From the NCBI GenBank assembly GCA_038277395.1, contig CM076193.1:79302627-79366626 (forward strand): a stretch of 64,000 nucleotides of DNA. The letters are read 5' to 3'. This document shows, one piece after another, positions 33,632 to 44,663 of the stretch (position 1 is the stretch's first letter; each line of letters starts with the position of its first letter). The notes beneath the pieces are model-generated. The model ran no database searches and had not been told where the DNA came from. It was given only the letters and a program-made list of their open reading frames with translations. This DNA is from Dryocosmus kuriphilus (taxonomy: Eukaryota; Arthropoda; Insecta; Hymenoptera; Cynipidae). Both the position numbers and the translations under genes were made by a program.

Positions 33632-33661
33632 TGTGACGTTGCAGATTTTCTGCAACTCACA
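33632..33661. promoter_or_regulatory. Terminal hairpin of the LTR
   Basis: The first 30 bases of the LTR fold on themselves. TGTGA pairs with TCACA and GTTGCAGA pairs with TCTGCAAC around a TTT loop, with one bulged C. The same hairpin starts the 3' LTR at 45486. Confidence 0.7.
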
Positions 33662-34021
33662 AAATTTAATTTAAAGTATTTTATTTTAGCGGAAACCCTC
33701 GTGTTCGCACGGAGGGCAGAAAATTCGGCACTCCTCCCTTTTTGTTGTATACATTTTTATTAGATTATATTTTTATATTATGTTTTATTTATTTATTTTA
33801 TCCTTTTTATTTTGCGTATTTTATTTTTAATTTTAAGAACTCAGGGCTGAGTTGATTTTTTTTTGTTTTTGTAAAAATTTCGTGATTCCGCGGTCTCGAG
33901 TAAGGGTTGCAGAGGTCCCGCCATCCAAGAAAATGTTTGATTGGATCCACCGCCACCTTCACCTTCAGCATATCTTCGCGGCACCAGTCCCCACATGATT
34001 CCTGGAGTACATTATTTTTTT

Positions 34022-34205
34022 GGTTATCTGAGACCCAAGGCAGGTTCCTGGTGAGGATCGACCGTAGCGGTTACTACAAAATTCTGCATAAGAATAGGTA
34101 ATTCGCTTGCAAATTTATGATTATTTTATTTGGTTATCTGAGACCAAGGCAAGTTCCTGGTGAGGATTGACCGGGCGGTCACTACAAAATTCTAATAAAG
34201 AATAG
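34022..34205. repeat. 110-bp duplication inside the LTR
   Basis: ggttatctgagac..aaggca, ttcctggtgagga, and tactacaaaattct blocks are repeated at 34022 and 34132. The same arrangement is in the 3' LTR, beginning at about 45877. Confidence 0.8.
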
Positions 34206-34830
34206 GTGATTCCGTCCAAAAGTTATTATTCTGTGAGTACAGACATTCTTTTTGTGTTTTACTTCTTTTCATGGGAGCATGGGATGGCTCACTCCCTGAC
34301 TGCAGCAGGGAGAGAGGGGCTCTTCACTCTCCACCTTATAACCAGGATACAGCCGGCCATGAAAAGTAGGAATAGTACGACTCTACCCTCTCACTCAGTC
34401 TAGAACGAAGGAGTTCGGAATCTCTCTCTTCCCCAACGGCGGCTGATAAGGACTGGCGGAGAAAGGACAGGAAGATGGCATGGACGAATCGGAAGCGGAC
34501 CTCATCAGCCATCCTTCTCTTGATCGTTGCGAATCTAAGGAATTAGGCGTATACGCACCAGCCCTTCCCCAATTTTGTGTAAATTCCTCACTTTGTATTT
34601 ATTTGTCTTGTGAGTGCGGTAGACGCTCTCTCGCCTCCTGTCTTTAAGTGTGAACCGAAGTGCTAAAACGAGGCCTCTACCGCCAGCAACAAAAGAAGGT
34701 AGGACCACGTGTAGAATGGTTTAGCCAAGTCCTTGGATTAGTTCTTTTATTCACCCTCTTGTAAATATTCTCATTCTCATTCCGTCCACTCCTTGGCTAA
34801 ACTATTCAGAAAAATAGATTCAGTGAGTAT

Positions 34831-34838
34831 TATATAAA
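34831..34838 (+). promoter_or_regulatory. Candidate TATA box of the LTR (tatataaa)
   Basis: The clearest TATA-like sequence in the first half of the LTR, upstream of the minisatellite. The equivalent in the 3' LTR is near 46685. Assignment is by motif only. Confidence 0.3.
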
Positions 34839-35014
34839 GTCAGATAATGTGCTTGTAAGTTCCCTGTGATAATCCGGAGTGCCGAATGCCGGAATGGTCG
34901 CCACGTTGTTTCCGTAAGTGTTTAATCTATGTTTCTTTTTTTTTCTTCTCTCATTCTTCTACCTGCTTTTTTTTTTTTGATTTATTACGTGCTCTCGAAT
35001 TTCACCCCGATCCG

Positions 35015-36345
35015 AACTGAGATCCCACCCAAAATTATGAAAACCCCTTTGTTAAGAAATTTAGCTGAGATCCTTCCCAAAATTAGGAAAACCCCCTTTG
35101 TTTAATATTGTAACTGAGATCCCACCCAAAATTATGAAACCCCTTTGTTAAGAAATTTAGCTGAGATCCTCCCCAAAATTATGAAAACCCCCTTTGTTTA
35201 ATATCGTAACTGAGATCCTTCCCAAAATTATGAAACCCCTTTGTTAAGAAATTTAGCTGAGATCCTTCCCAAAATTAGGAAAAACCCCCTTTGTTTAATA
35301 TTGTAACTGAGATCCTTCCCAAAATTATGAAAACCCCTTTGTTAAGAAATTTAGCTGAGATCCTTCCCAAAATTAGGGAAAACCCCCTTTGTTTAATATT
35401 GTAACTGAGATCCCACCCAAAATTATGAAAACCCCTTTGTTAAGAAATTTAGCTGAGATCCTTCCCAAAATTAGGAAAACCCCCGCTTTGTTTAATATTG
35501 TAACTGAGATATCACCCAAAATTATGAAAACCCCTTTGTTAAGAAATTTAGCTGAGATCCTCCCCAAAATTATGAAAACCCCCTTTGTTTAATATTGTAA
35601 CTGAGATCCTTCCCAAAATTATGAAAACCCCTTTGTTAAGAAATTTAGCTGAGATCCTTCCCAAAATTAGGAAAACCCCTTTGTTTAATATTGTAACTGA
35701 GAACCCACCCAAAATTATGAAAACCCCTTTGTTAAGAAATTTAGCTGAGATCCTTCCCAAAATTAGGAAAACCCCCTTTGTTTAATATTGTAACTGAGAT
35801 CCCACCCAAAATTATGAAAACCCTTTGTTAAGAAATTTAGCTGAGATCCTTCCCAAAATTAGGAAAACCCCCTTTGTTTAATATTGTAACTGAGATCTCA
35901 CCCAAAATTATGAAAACCCCTTTGTTAAGAAATTTAGCTGAGATCCTTCCCAAAATTATGAAAACCCCCCCCTTTGTTTAATATTGTAACTGAGATCCCC
36001 ACCCAAAATTATGAAAACCCCTTTGTTAAGAAATTTAGCTGAGATCCTTCCCAAAAACTGTGAAAACCCCTTTGTTTAGTAATTTAACTGAGGTCATACC
36101 CAAAAATTGTGAAAACCCTTTTGTCAAATAATTTAGTTGAGATCCCACCCAAAAATTATGAAAAACCCCTTTGTTAAATAAATTTGCTGAGATCACACCC
36201 AAAAACTGTGAAGACCCTTTGTTTAGTAATTTAACTGAGGTCATTCCCAAAATCGTGAAAATCTCGTTTTTTTTTTTTTGATAATGTAGTTGAGTACCCT
36301 CCCAAAATTTAGGAAGACCTCATTTATTCAATAATTTAATTGGGC
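35015..36345. repeat. Minisatellite in the 5' LTR (~98-bp dimeric unit)
   Basis: Two related ~49-bp halves alternate: one with aaaattatgaaaacccc then tgttaagaaatttag, the other with aaaattaggaaaacccc then tgtttaatattgtaa. The start aactgagat recurs at 35015, 35112 and 35208. The last units (after about 36050) are more diverged. Where the period is 99 bp a 33-residue repeat frame appears open; this is not taken as a gene. Confidence 0.95.
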
Positions 36346-37468
36346 ACCCTGTCCGAACTTATGAAATCCCCCGTTCCTTTTTTTTTATTTTTTTTTATTA
36401 TTTTTCGCCGAACAAAATTGTAGTGTCGCGTTAAATCCAGTAGCTTAGGCCAATTTTATTGTAATTCAATTTGACCCCAAAATCGTTATGTTAGCCATAA
36501 TTTTGCGACTCATTTATATGACGTACTTGTTTTGTTGCGCCTATTTTTCTCTTGTGACCCTTCCCGAGTGGCGACTTATATAACGTGTTTATGACCATGT
36601 ATGCTGCGGCCACTATCTAATTGAGAGCTTTGTTCTTTTTATTTATTTATTGACGCGACCACTTTGTTATTTTTTTTTGTTGTTTGAGCTAATAGTCGAG
36701 TTTCTTTTGTTCGCAATTTTGTTGTTTCCTTATGACTTCCGGTAATCGACCCATTGTAGAATTTTTCACTTTTGAGGAATTGAATAAATTGTTATTATCT
36801 ATTATATCTAAAATATGAGCTTTGTAATTACGTAACCCGCCCCTCTACCATTATGTGTTTAGGCTGAGCTAGTTGTTTTTGCCGACCCTAATTTTAGTAT
36901 TTTGAGATTTTATTTGTCGGTTACTTCATTTTTTTGCGCCTTTTATTTTTCAGTACATTTAGTTATCTCTCAGTTGGTTCTTCTTTTTTTTTGTGTATAC
37001 TTCTTGACATAATTTTTTTTGGTTTGGTTTACTTATATAATCTGGGTGTGACTGTCTGACCGAAGTTTGTGAGCCTATTTTGTCTTTTGGCTGAGATGCT
37101 TGGCGTTCAGGGTGTTTCTTTCTAGTTTTGGAACGCAGGTTCTATGAGTTGTTTTTCATTTTGTTTTGGAACGCAGGTTCCGAGTATCTTTTGGCTCTTG
37201 ACCCGAAACGCTTAGCACTCAGCGAGTTGGGCCCTTTTCTATCTGGAACATAGGTTCCGTTTATTTTATCGCCCTTGCTCACTTTGGTCGGATAAGCCCA
37301 CCCTTATCCCAAGAAAGGATTGGCGCCCGACTAATTATTATATTTGAGGTATAGAGTATGTTAAAAATAGTGTTTTTAAATTAAAGAAGTAGTCTAATTT
37401 TATTTTATGATGATTAGGGTCCCTAGTGCGCTATTTATGGAGACCACAAAAATAGTAGCGTCACAATT

Positions 37469-37485
37469 TGGCGCCCAACGTGGGG
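37469..37485 (+). promoter_or_regulatory. Primer-binding site for tRNA-Lys(CUU)
   Basis: TGGCGCCCAACGTGGGG starts three bases after the LTR end. It is complementary to the 3' end of the tRNA-Lys(CUU) type plus CCA over 17 bases. This would prime minus-strand DNA synthesis. Confidence 0.9.
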
Positions 37486-38245
37486 AGATAAGAAAAACGG
37501 TCTCTAAATTATTACAAAGCTCATTCCTCAATTTTATTTTCGAAAATTCAAGAACATAATTTCGCTCACACTTAATATTTGCTTGTATATAATTTTCGTA
37601 TTCATACAATTTCGCTCTCACTTAATATTTGCTTGTATATAATTTTCGTATTCATACAATTTCGCTCTCACTTGATATTTGCTTGTATTTAATTTCGTAT
37701 TCACATAATTTTGCTTTTACTTGATGTTTACTTGAATTTAATTTCGTATTCCAAGTAGCCACTCGACAATATAATTGGAAGCTAAGGCAATTAATTTTAT
37801 GGCAGGCACTCCGGATTACCGTTGTATATGAAAACCTGTGTTTACATTTTATATTTGCTGTGCCCATCTATTGTGTTTTCCTATCTATATTTACACTCTA
37901 CACTGCTTTCCGTGAAATAGTAATTACTTTGTACCTTCTTACTTCTTATCTGTCATTATATCGAAAGTTGATTTCACTTCGGGGTAAAAGATAATTATCC
38001 CCAAGTATTGTCGTCTCTTATCTCTATTCGAAGTGGAAATAATTAATTTCGAACATTCTCGCTGCTTACGTGTTTACATTCGATATCGGTTTTAATTTGT
38101 GGGAAATTAATTACTTTAGAATATTCGCACTTCTTATTTCTGTTTCGGTGATTGCTCACTCAAACCCCAAATATTGCCAACCCCCCCCCATCGGATCCCC
38201 CCCCCCCCCCGGACCGCGAGATAACCTTTCGAGACTCGTGCTAAG
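37486..38245 (+). other. Untranslated leader with 50-bp tandem repeat and poly-C tracts
   Basis: No convincing frame. ttcgctctcacttaatattt-type units of 50 bp recur at 37561, 37611 and 37661, then decay to about 37735. Two long C-runs sit at about 38181-38190 and 38197-38212, shortly before the gag start. The packaging signal would be expected in this leader, but I cannot point to it. Confidence 0.6.
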
Positions 38246-40120
38246 ATGGAGAGGGATAAACCGTTGACCTCCTGGGTGTATAATTTAAACAAGGACGAGA
38301 TTAATTGCCATCTAAGAGAAAGGAAACTTACCCACTGAGGGAAATTTTGCTACACTGCGAGAGCGGTTAGTAAAAGCCGTAAAAGGGGATGTAGATATAA
38401 TAGATCCTTTCACACCGTCCCATACCCTTCCCGAGGAGATATCAGCCGAACGGAGGACACCGCTTCGAACCATTCGAATTCAGATAAATCCCTCGCAGAC
38501 GGAAACCCCACCAACCCTCCTCCACAAACAGCGTAAGGAAAGGATCGACACCGCCTCGCAAACCGATCCGCCCCACCCCGATCCAGAAGCTAGTAGCGAC
38601 GCTGCTAGAGAAAATTTATCGAGAAATAAGCGAGTTTCAATTAATAGGGAAACCGTTCGATTCGACGATAAATATTACAATGACCACGTGGACAATACGC
38701 GACCCCGGCGCAACCCCTATAGCGATTACGATCCCGGTAGAGAATCAACCCTTAACCTTTTAGACCCCCACTTCGATATATGCAGATCCAGTACGGTGAA
38801 CCCTTTGTACCCCCCATGTACCACCCCTAGAGAACCCTCCCCCCTCCGTCGTTCGTATCCCAACTCTGGAAACCCCCACCTCCGAAGCACGGACACGGCT
38901 TATGACGACGCACACCCCCTCGCGACGCTCACGGATAAAACTTCGAAAACTCGCACCCCACCCCCCGCTCGATGCAAGGAGAAACCCTTTTACCCCGTCA
39001 TTGGGACCCCCCATATGAGGACCCTTATTTCCCCCACCATTCACAACCCGCTTATGCAAACTTCTCCCACCATCAAGCCCATTCGTATAGAGACCATAGC
39101 GATCATCCCCCTTCCAACCCCTCGCGCGCGTACGAAATTATGCGCAAATGGTGTATAAAATATTCTGGCGCTCGCAGTGAGGACCCAGACGCGTTTCTAA
39201 TGAGGATCCAAGACGGACGAGAGTTGATGCCATTTGTGATTCTGACCTATTGAGGGTGATACCCTTTTTCCTATCGGGAATCGCTCTCAATTGGTTCCGC
39301 GGATCCGACGGTTATGGCGCACTTTCAATGATTTCGCGGTGGCTTTCAGAATCAGATTTGGGGATTCAGATTTCCAGTTTGAATTGCGACAGGAAATTCA
39401 CCAAAGAACACAGGGTGAAAAGGAGTCTGTCTCCGATTATCTGACATGTATGCGAACCCTGTTTGACAGGTTAACCCCGGAATGTCGGAATCGGAAGAAA
39501 TTAGCTACGCGCACAGAAACCTCCTCCCCCGATTACATTTGGCCCTTCAGCGAAACCAGATAAGAAATTTTGCACATTTAGAAGACCTCGCGAATATTGC
39601 GGAAAAAAGTTATCGCGTGGCCAGAAATTACAAACCACCCCCTCCCCCTGAGCGATCCCTATTACCGGAATTAGCTTATAAAGATCCTAGGAACCAGAAA
39701 ACAGACAGGCGATTCGAAAAAGATAGAACGGACAGACGTTATGAAAGAATCGCATTGTTAGAGGAAGAGCAGAGTGAACTGCCACCCCCGGAGGGACTAG
39801 TTGATATGGCATACTTGTCAATAGAGAAAGACAGTAAAAGGCAGAACCGGAAGAAACCTAGCCCCCCTGTAGACTCCCCTACCTCGTCCCATCCCGATCC
39901 AAAACCTTCTTCTTCGGGAACCAATACCCCTAAAAACCCTACTACCCCTTCTGATACCAGCGCTCCTCCCTACAAAAATGACACACCCCCGAGGTGTTGG
40001 AATTGTGGCGAGATAGGCCACAGGTTCTCGGGCTGTAAACAGCGTAGGGAAAAATTTTGTTTCGGTTGTGGTAGGAAGGACACAATTAGACCTGAGTGTC
40101 CGAAGTGTTCGGGAAATTGA
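38246..40120 (+). pseudogene. gag: gag (SAP-like N-terminus, capsid, two zinc knuckles), frame-broken
   Basis: The likely start is the ATG at 38246. The first segment reads MERDKPLTSWVYNLNKDEIN and continues into a leucine/arginine pattern (HLRERKL, then TLRERLVKAVKG in the next frame) resembling a SAP DNA/RNA-binding motif. A proline-rich linker holds TASQTDP. The capsid-type region (about 39130-39480) shows YSGARSEDPDAFLMRIQDGR, FFLSGIALNWFRG, FRIRFGDSDFQFELRQEI and YLTCMRTLFDRLTPE. The C-terminal part (39482-40120) is intact and ends with a canonical knuckle CWNCGEIGHRFSGC and a second CFGCGRKDTIRPEC in which Thr replaces the His ligand. Frame changes are needed near 38333, 38965, 39245, 39315 and 39495, so no full Gag is encoded as written. 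Confidence 0.85.
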
Positions 40121-40801
40121 ACCCTGAGGTATGTTGTAGGGTGAACACACCTCTAGTAAATCAAAATGAACCCCCTTTAAAATTAGAAACCCCCAAAAGT
40201 AAAGAAAATAAATATCAATTAACTTTAGAACTAATCGAAATCGAATATTTAAACTCTGAAACTAATCTCTCGGATTTCACGGGGGCTTATATTCCGAAAG
40301 ATTACCCCCTGACTCTCTATATTTTTGAAAATAGAATTTTTTATAAGAGAAAAAGAAATAGACATAGCATCCAATATCCCCCTTTTAAGATTTAAAACTA
40401 AAAACCCTCAACTGTCTTCAATTCACCCGAACAACCCTTTCTTAAAAGAGTTGAAAGCACAAGACCAATTAATTACGAGTACAATAAATCTAAAAACGAG
40501 AGAATTGGTATCTCGTAGCAACTCCGATAAACCGATCCCTGTAGAGATTACTGCATCATCAAACCCCAACCCTACCATACCCCACCCAGATACTGCCCCT
40601 CCAGACCCCACTGTTAACTTATCCCAACCCCTTTGCGAGCCACTTTATTTAGATGTCCGAAAAATCAACCCTAACATACACCTCCCCGATAACCCTAAAG
40701 AGATCCCCGAAAACGAGCTTTGCCCTCCAACCCCTATCCCGATTTATAACCTTTCTGAACTCCCTTATCAACCTTTATCCCTTTTTGGCCCTCAACCTTG
40801 A
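40121..40801 (+). pseudogene. Gag-Pol spacer region upstream of protease, frame-broken
   Basis: Open sequence between the gag stop and the protease ATG. It is first readable in one frame (NEPPLKLETPKSKENKYQ, TLELIEIEYLN) and from about 40335 in another (REKEIDIASNIPLLRFK, ending LSELPYQPLSLFGPQP). The second part is Pro/Asn-rich. Its stop TGA (40799-40801) overlaps the ATG of the protease frame (40801) as TGATG. No known domain; it is probably an N-terminal extension of the Pro-Pol polyprotein, or the end of an alternative Gag. Confidence 0.6.
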
Positions 40802-43800
40802 TGTACTTGACATTTGAAATTTTAGGAAAGAAAATTAAAGCCTTGGTAGATAGTGGCGCCTCGCGTTCTTTCATGGGCTTGGATGGTTTAAAATTAATAG
40901 AGGATTTAAATTTAAAAATGGTTTATAAAAGAGGTCGAGTCCAAGTGGCGAATAGCCAAGTAGAACTAGTTTCTCAGGAAATAATTGCTCCGGTTAAACT
41001 TAAAAATCAAGAGAAGTCTATTTGTATTCGAGTACTTAATTCTCTACCTGTCCCTCTTGCAATTGGCTTAGATTTTCTGAAAGCATTTAGAATTAGTGTA
41101 GACTTTGAGGATAGAAAATGGAATTTTAAAGGCAACCCGAATAAAATTTACTCCTTTGAGTTCGAATCAGATTCTTTTGAAAATTGTTGCGGCTTGAGGG
41201 AACCGACCGTTGAAGAAGCCATTAAACTTAAAGAATTCCTCAAACAAGAATTACCAGACGCACTCGGAAAGCCGGGTCTAACGAATTTAACTAAACATGT
41301 CATAGACGTAGGGAACCATCCGCCTATAAAACAACGTTATCATCTAGTATCCCCTAAGGTCATGGAGGCCCTAGTCGCCGAAGTAGACGAAATGTTAGCG
41401 AACGATATTATTGAACCTTCGAAGAGTGGGTGGTCTTCACCAATAGTCATGGCAAAGAAACCTGACGGCAACTACCGTTTCTGCCTAGATTTGCGTAAAG
41501 TTAATGCGGTTACTAAAAAAGACGCTATCCTTTGCCACAAATGACAGGCATACTGGACAAAACTGCGAAGCGCGACTTATATCTCGAAGATAGACTTACG
41601 CAAAGGTTTCCACCAAGTTCCACTCGAAGAAGGTAGTCGTGACAAAACAGCATTTACTGTACCGGGACGTGGCCTATTCCAATTTAAAAGGATGCCCTTC
41701 GGCCTCACCAACGCCCCCGCCACTTTCCAGCGGTTATTAGACAAAATAATAGGTCCTGAAATGGAACCCCACGCCTTTGTTTATTTAGATGACGTAATAA
41801 TAGTTACAAAAATCTTTTGAAGAACATCTTCAATGGCTTTCTAAAGTCCTGAAAAAGATAAAAGACGCCGGTTTAGAGATTAACCGAGACAAGAGCGAAT
41901 TCTGTTGCCCCCAAGTGCATTATTTAGGTTTCCTAGTAAATGAGAATGGCTTACAAACCGATCCTGATAAAATAGATCCCATCTTAAAATACCCCACCCC
42001 CACGAACATAAAAGCGCTGCGCCGATTTCTCGGAATGTCGAGTTGGTATCGTAGATTTATTCAAAATTACGCGACCTTAGCGAGCCCCCTGTCGATGTTG
42101 CTGAAGAAAAAGCAGCGTTGGATTTGGGGAGAAAACCAGCAAACCGCGTTCGAGAAAATTAAACACTGCCTATCCGAAGCGCCTATTTTAACGTGCCCCA
42201 ATTTTGAGATCCCTTTCATATTGCAAACGGACGCAAGCAATACCGGGCTAGGAGCTGTCCTCACACAAAACGTCGATGGTCAAGAGCGCGTAATTTCATA
42301 CGCTAGTCGGACGCTAACAGACGCCGAACAAAAGTTTTCAACGACAGAAAAAGAATGCCTTGCGATAGTGTGGTCTATCCAAAAATATAGACCTTACATT
42401 GAGGGATATAGATTCACTGTGGTTACAGACCACAGTAGCCTTCGGTGGCTACATAATCTAAAAAACCCTACTGGTCGCTTAGCAAGATGGTCGTTATCAC
42501 TGCTGGAATACGACTTCGAAATAGTACACAGAAAAGGCTCTTCACATCACGTTCCCGATGCTTTATCCCGAATGTACGAACCCCAAAATACCGAGGAAAT
42601 ATTATTAGTCAGAGATTCCCCCCCATCCTGGTACCACCGTCGATTCACTGCTGTATCCAATTTCCCAGAAAGATTCCCCCGTTGGAAGATTTCCAACGAA
42701 AAGCTGTACACCCACCGACCTAACCCCCTCGTGGCGGATTTTGTTCAAGACCTCAACGAATGGAAGCTAGTACCTAGGGACAGCGAAAAGAAAACCCTAA
42801 TTTCAGAGGCCCACGACCAACCACAATCTGGTCACTTAGGGACACAAAAAACTTATATGCGCGTTTCCGCCAAATATTACTGGCCTGGTTACTTCAGGGA
42901 CATAAAAAACTATGTGAAGGGTTGCGCGACTTGCCAGATGTGCAAAGTAGAACAACAATTGCCCGCGGGTTTAATGGGGCATCGCGTCGTAGAAGAACCG
43001 TGGATAGTTGTGGCCGCAGATGTCATGGGCCCCCTCCCTAGAAGTAAACTAGGATTCCAATACATTCTGGTAATACAGGATTTATTTACGAAATGGATAG
43101 AAATCGTGCCCTGCGCGTAGCTACGGGTAAGAAAATAGAGGCCGCCTTTCGCGAAAATGTCATCAATCGCTGGGGGACGCCTCAAGTACTTCTCACCGAT
43201 AATGGGACCGAATTCGTAAACAAAACGCTCTATCAACTAGCCCAGGAATTTAACATTACCCATACCACAACCCCCCCCTATCACCCTCAAGCAAACCCCG
43301 TGGAAAGGGTTAACAGAATCCTGAAAACCATGATAGTTTCATATATCGAGAAAGACCATGGCAAGTGGGACCAACACCTTTCCGAATTCCAATTTGCATA
43401 CAACACCGCCCACCATACCACCCTCAAGTCCTCCCCCGCCTTTCTAAATTTCGGAAGGGATCCCCAACCCGTAAATCTTCGTAGGAAACGATCCACTGGC
43501 GAGCCTGAAATCGAACCTAGAGACCCTGAATCTTGGAAAAACCGAATGGCTAAGATCCAATCCTTGCGCGACTGGGTTATCAAAAATTTGGACTGTGCCT
43601 TTGAAAAACAGTCTAGATACTACAATCTCCGGCGTAGGCAAGCGAGATTCAACAAGGGAGATTTAGTTCTAACCCGATCCCGAGTCCTGTCCTCAAAAAT
43701 CAAAAACATATCCTCAAAATTATGCCCCCGGTACGTCGGCCCATATCGAGTCTCGAAAGTGTTTTCACCCACCGTCTATGAGCTCTCCGACCTTACCGGT

Positions 43801-43857
43801 AAAGTAATTACTAGATCCCATATAGAGTATATGAAACCCTTCGTCCCCCCCCAGTAA
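40801..43857 (+). pseudogene. pol: pol: protease, reverse transcriptase, RNase H, integrase (frame-broken)
   Basis: Domains in order: aspartic protease with LVDSGASRSFMG (DSG at codons 17-19 from 40801). RT with KKPDGNYRFCLDLRKVNAVT and the catalytic YLDD at 41782-41793. RNase H with QTDASNTGLG, TTEKECLAI and VVTDHSSLRWLHN. Integrase with the zinc-binding HDQPQSGH..CATCQMC, then the DDE residues in VVAADVMGP, LLTDNGTEF and NPVERVNR. A C-terminal GPY/F-like module (YVGPYRV) and HIEYMKP end at the stop 43855-43857. Breaks: a base lost near 41525, one gained near 41560, one gained in an A-run near 41810, and one lost near 43118. All catalytic residues I looked for are present, so inactivity rests on the frame breaks alone. 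No chromodomain is seen. Confidence 0.95.
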
Positions 43858-43892
43858 CTTAAGATCAAAATTCCCCCCCAGATACCTATCCG

Positions 43893-44663
43893 ATGGATAA
43901 CAGCAACGACCCCCTGCGCCATCTCCATGAGTACGCGGGCCTGATCCGGAGGATCAATGAGAGATACCCCGGATTTTTCGCGGCCCTCCTGGAGGCGCAA
44001 AGGGCCACAGAAGAGTCCTCGACCGTCCGCCAGCCCGCCATCATCAGGGACTGGCCAACAGACGAAGAGATGATTACCGAAGCTGTCGAAAGGTTTGACC
44101 TCGTGCCGAGAAGCCCGCCAAGGCAAACTAACACGGCGGGCACTCAAACTTATTTCAAGGAGAGGAAAAGGGTGAGAACCCTAGATGTGGGAGTCCAGGC
44201 CTTCCTTCGGGGAAGCAGTCGAACCGTCGACACCCAGACACCCCCCCCGAAGAGGTCGAGGACCGTCGCCACGCAGACGCCCACAACAAAACAGCCAAGA
44301 ACCATCGCCACCCAGACGCCTTCGACGTCGACGATTAGCAGCCCGACCCCCACCCCCTCCCCCGAAAATACACCCCCGCCTACTCCCCTTCCTGAACCGC
44401 TCCTTCCCAAACCCCAAGTCCGCTCCTTATTGTCCCTGAGGATCCCAGTCCCGGAGGACGTTAATCCCCTGACCATCCGGTTTCTAAACACCACCGCCAG
44501 GTTCGGGTGTTGGAATTGTGGACAGGGTGGTCATCGGTACGTTCGGTGCCCACGCCCCTTCACCATTTTTTGTCACGGGTGTGGGGAACCGGGATTCTCT
44601 CTAGCCAACTGTCCCTACTGTACCCGACCCTCGCCCAATGCCTCCCCCCGGCCAACCCTCTGA
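43893..44663 (+). CDS. ORF3: gag-like zinc-knuckle protein with TQT motifs in the env position
   Basis: An intact 256-codon frame beginning 35 bp after the pol stop. The N-terminal ~70 residues look helical (LHEYAGLIRRINERYPGFFA). Residues 80-142 are basic and carry four TQT motifs at 84-86, 114-116, 127-129 and 140-142; three of them follow RTVD/RTVA/RTIA, and the last two spacings are exactly 13. TQT is the core of the dynein light chain LC8 recognition motif. Residues 150-175 are Pro-rich. The C-terminus has a canonical knuckle CWNCGQGGHRYVRC (206-219) and a second, CHGCGEPGFSLANC (227-240), with Phe in place of His, followed by PYC. This matches gag's C-terminus in layout, including the same missing ligand and trailing CPxC. 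There is no signal peptide, transmembrane segment or furin site, so it is not an envelope protein. Most likely a duplicated nucleocapsid module; function unknown. Confidence 0.8.
   Translation: MDNSNDPLRHLHEYAGLIRRINERYPGFFAALLEAQRATEESSTVRQPAIIRDWPTDEEMITEAVERFDLVPRSPPRQTNTAGTQTYFKERKRVRTLDVGVQAFLRGSSRTVDTQTPPPKRSRTVATQTPTTKQPRTIATQTPSTSTISSPTPTPSPENTPPPTPLPEPLLPKPQVRSLLSLRIPVPEDVNPLTIRFLNTTARFGCWNCGQGGHRYVRCPRPFTIFCHGCGEPGFSLANCPYCTRPSPNASPRPTL

Larger units (their letters stand above)
33632..37465 (+). repeat. 5' LTR (3834 bp)
   Basis: Begins TGTGACG and ends CGTCACA, a 7-bp inverted terminal repeat. It matches the 3' LTR over its full length. It includes a terminal hairpin, a 110-bp duplication, a TATA-like site and a ~1.3-kb minisatellite. 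The short open frames inside it (for example 33907-34101) are identical in both LTRs and have no recognisable motif. Confidence 0.95.

Noticed and set aside
33907..34101. 64-codon frame in both LTRs
   Set aside because: Identical in both LTRs only because the LTRs are identical; spans the 110-bp duplication and shows no motif.
38688..39158. 156-codon frame as a separate protein
   Set aside because: Its first half is gag's linker in the correct frame; its second half is out of frame with the capsid region that continues in another frame.
43893..44663. ORF3 as an envelope gene
   Set aside because: The position fits, but there is no signal peptide, transmembrane helix, glycosylation-rich ectodomain or cleavage site; it has zinc knuckles instead.
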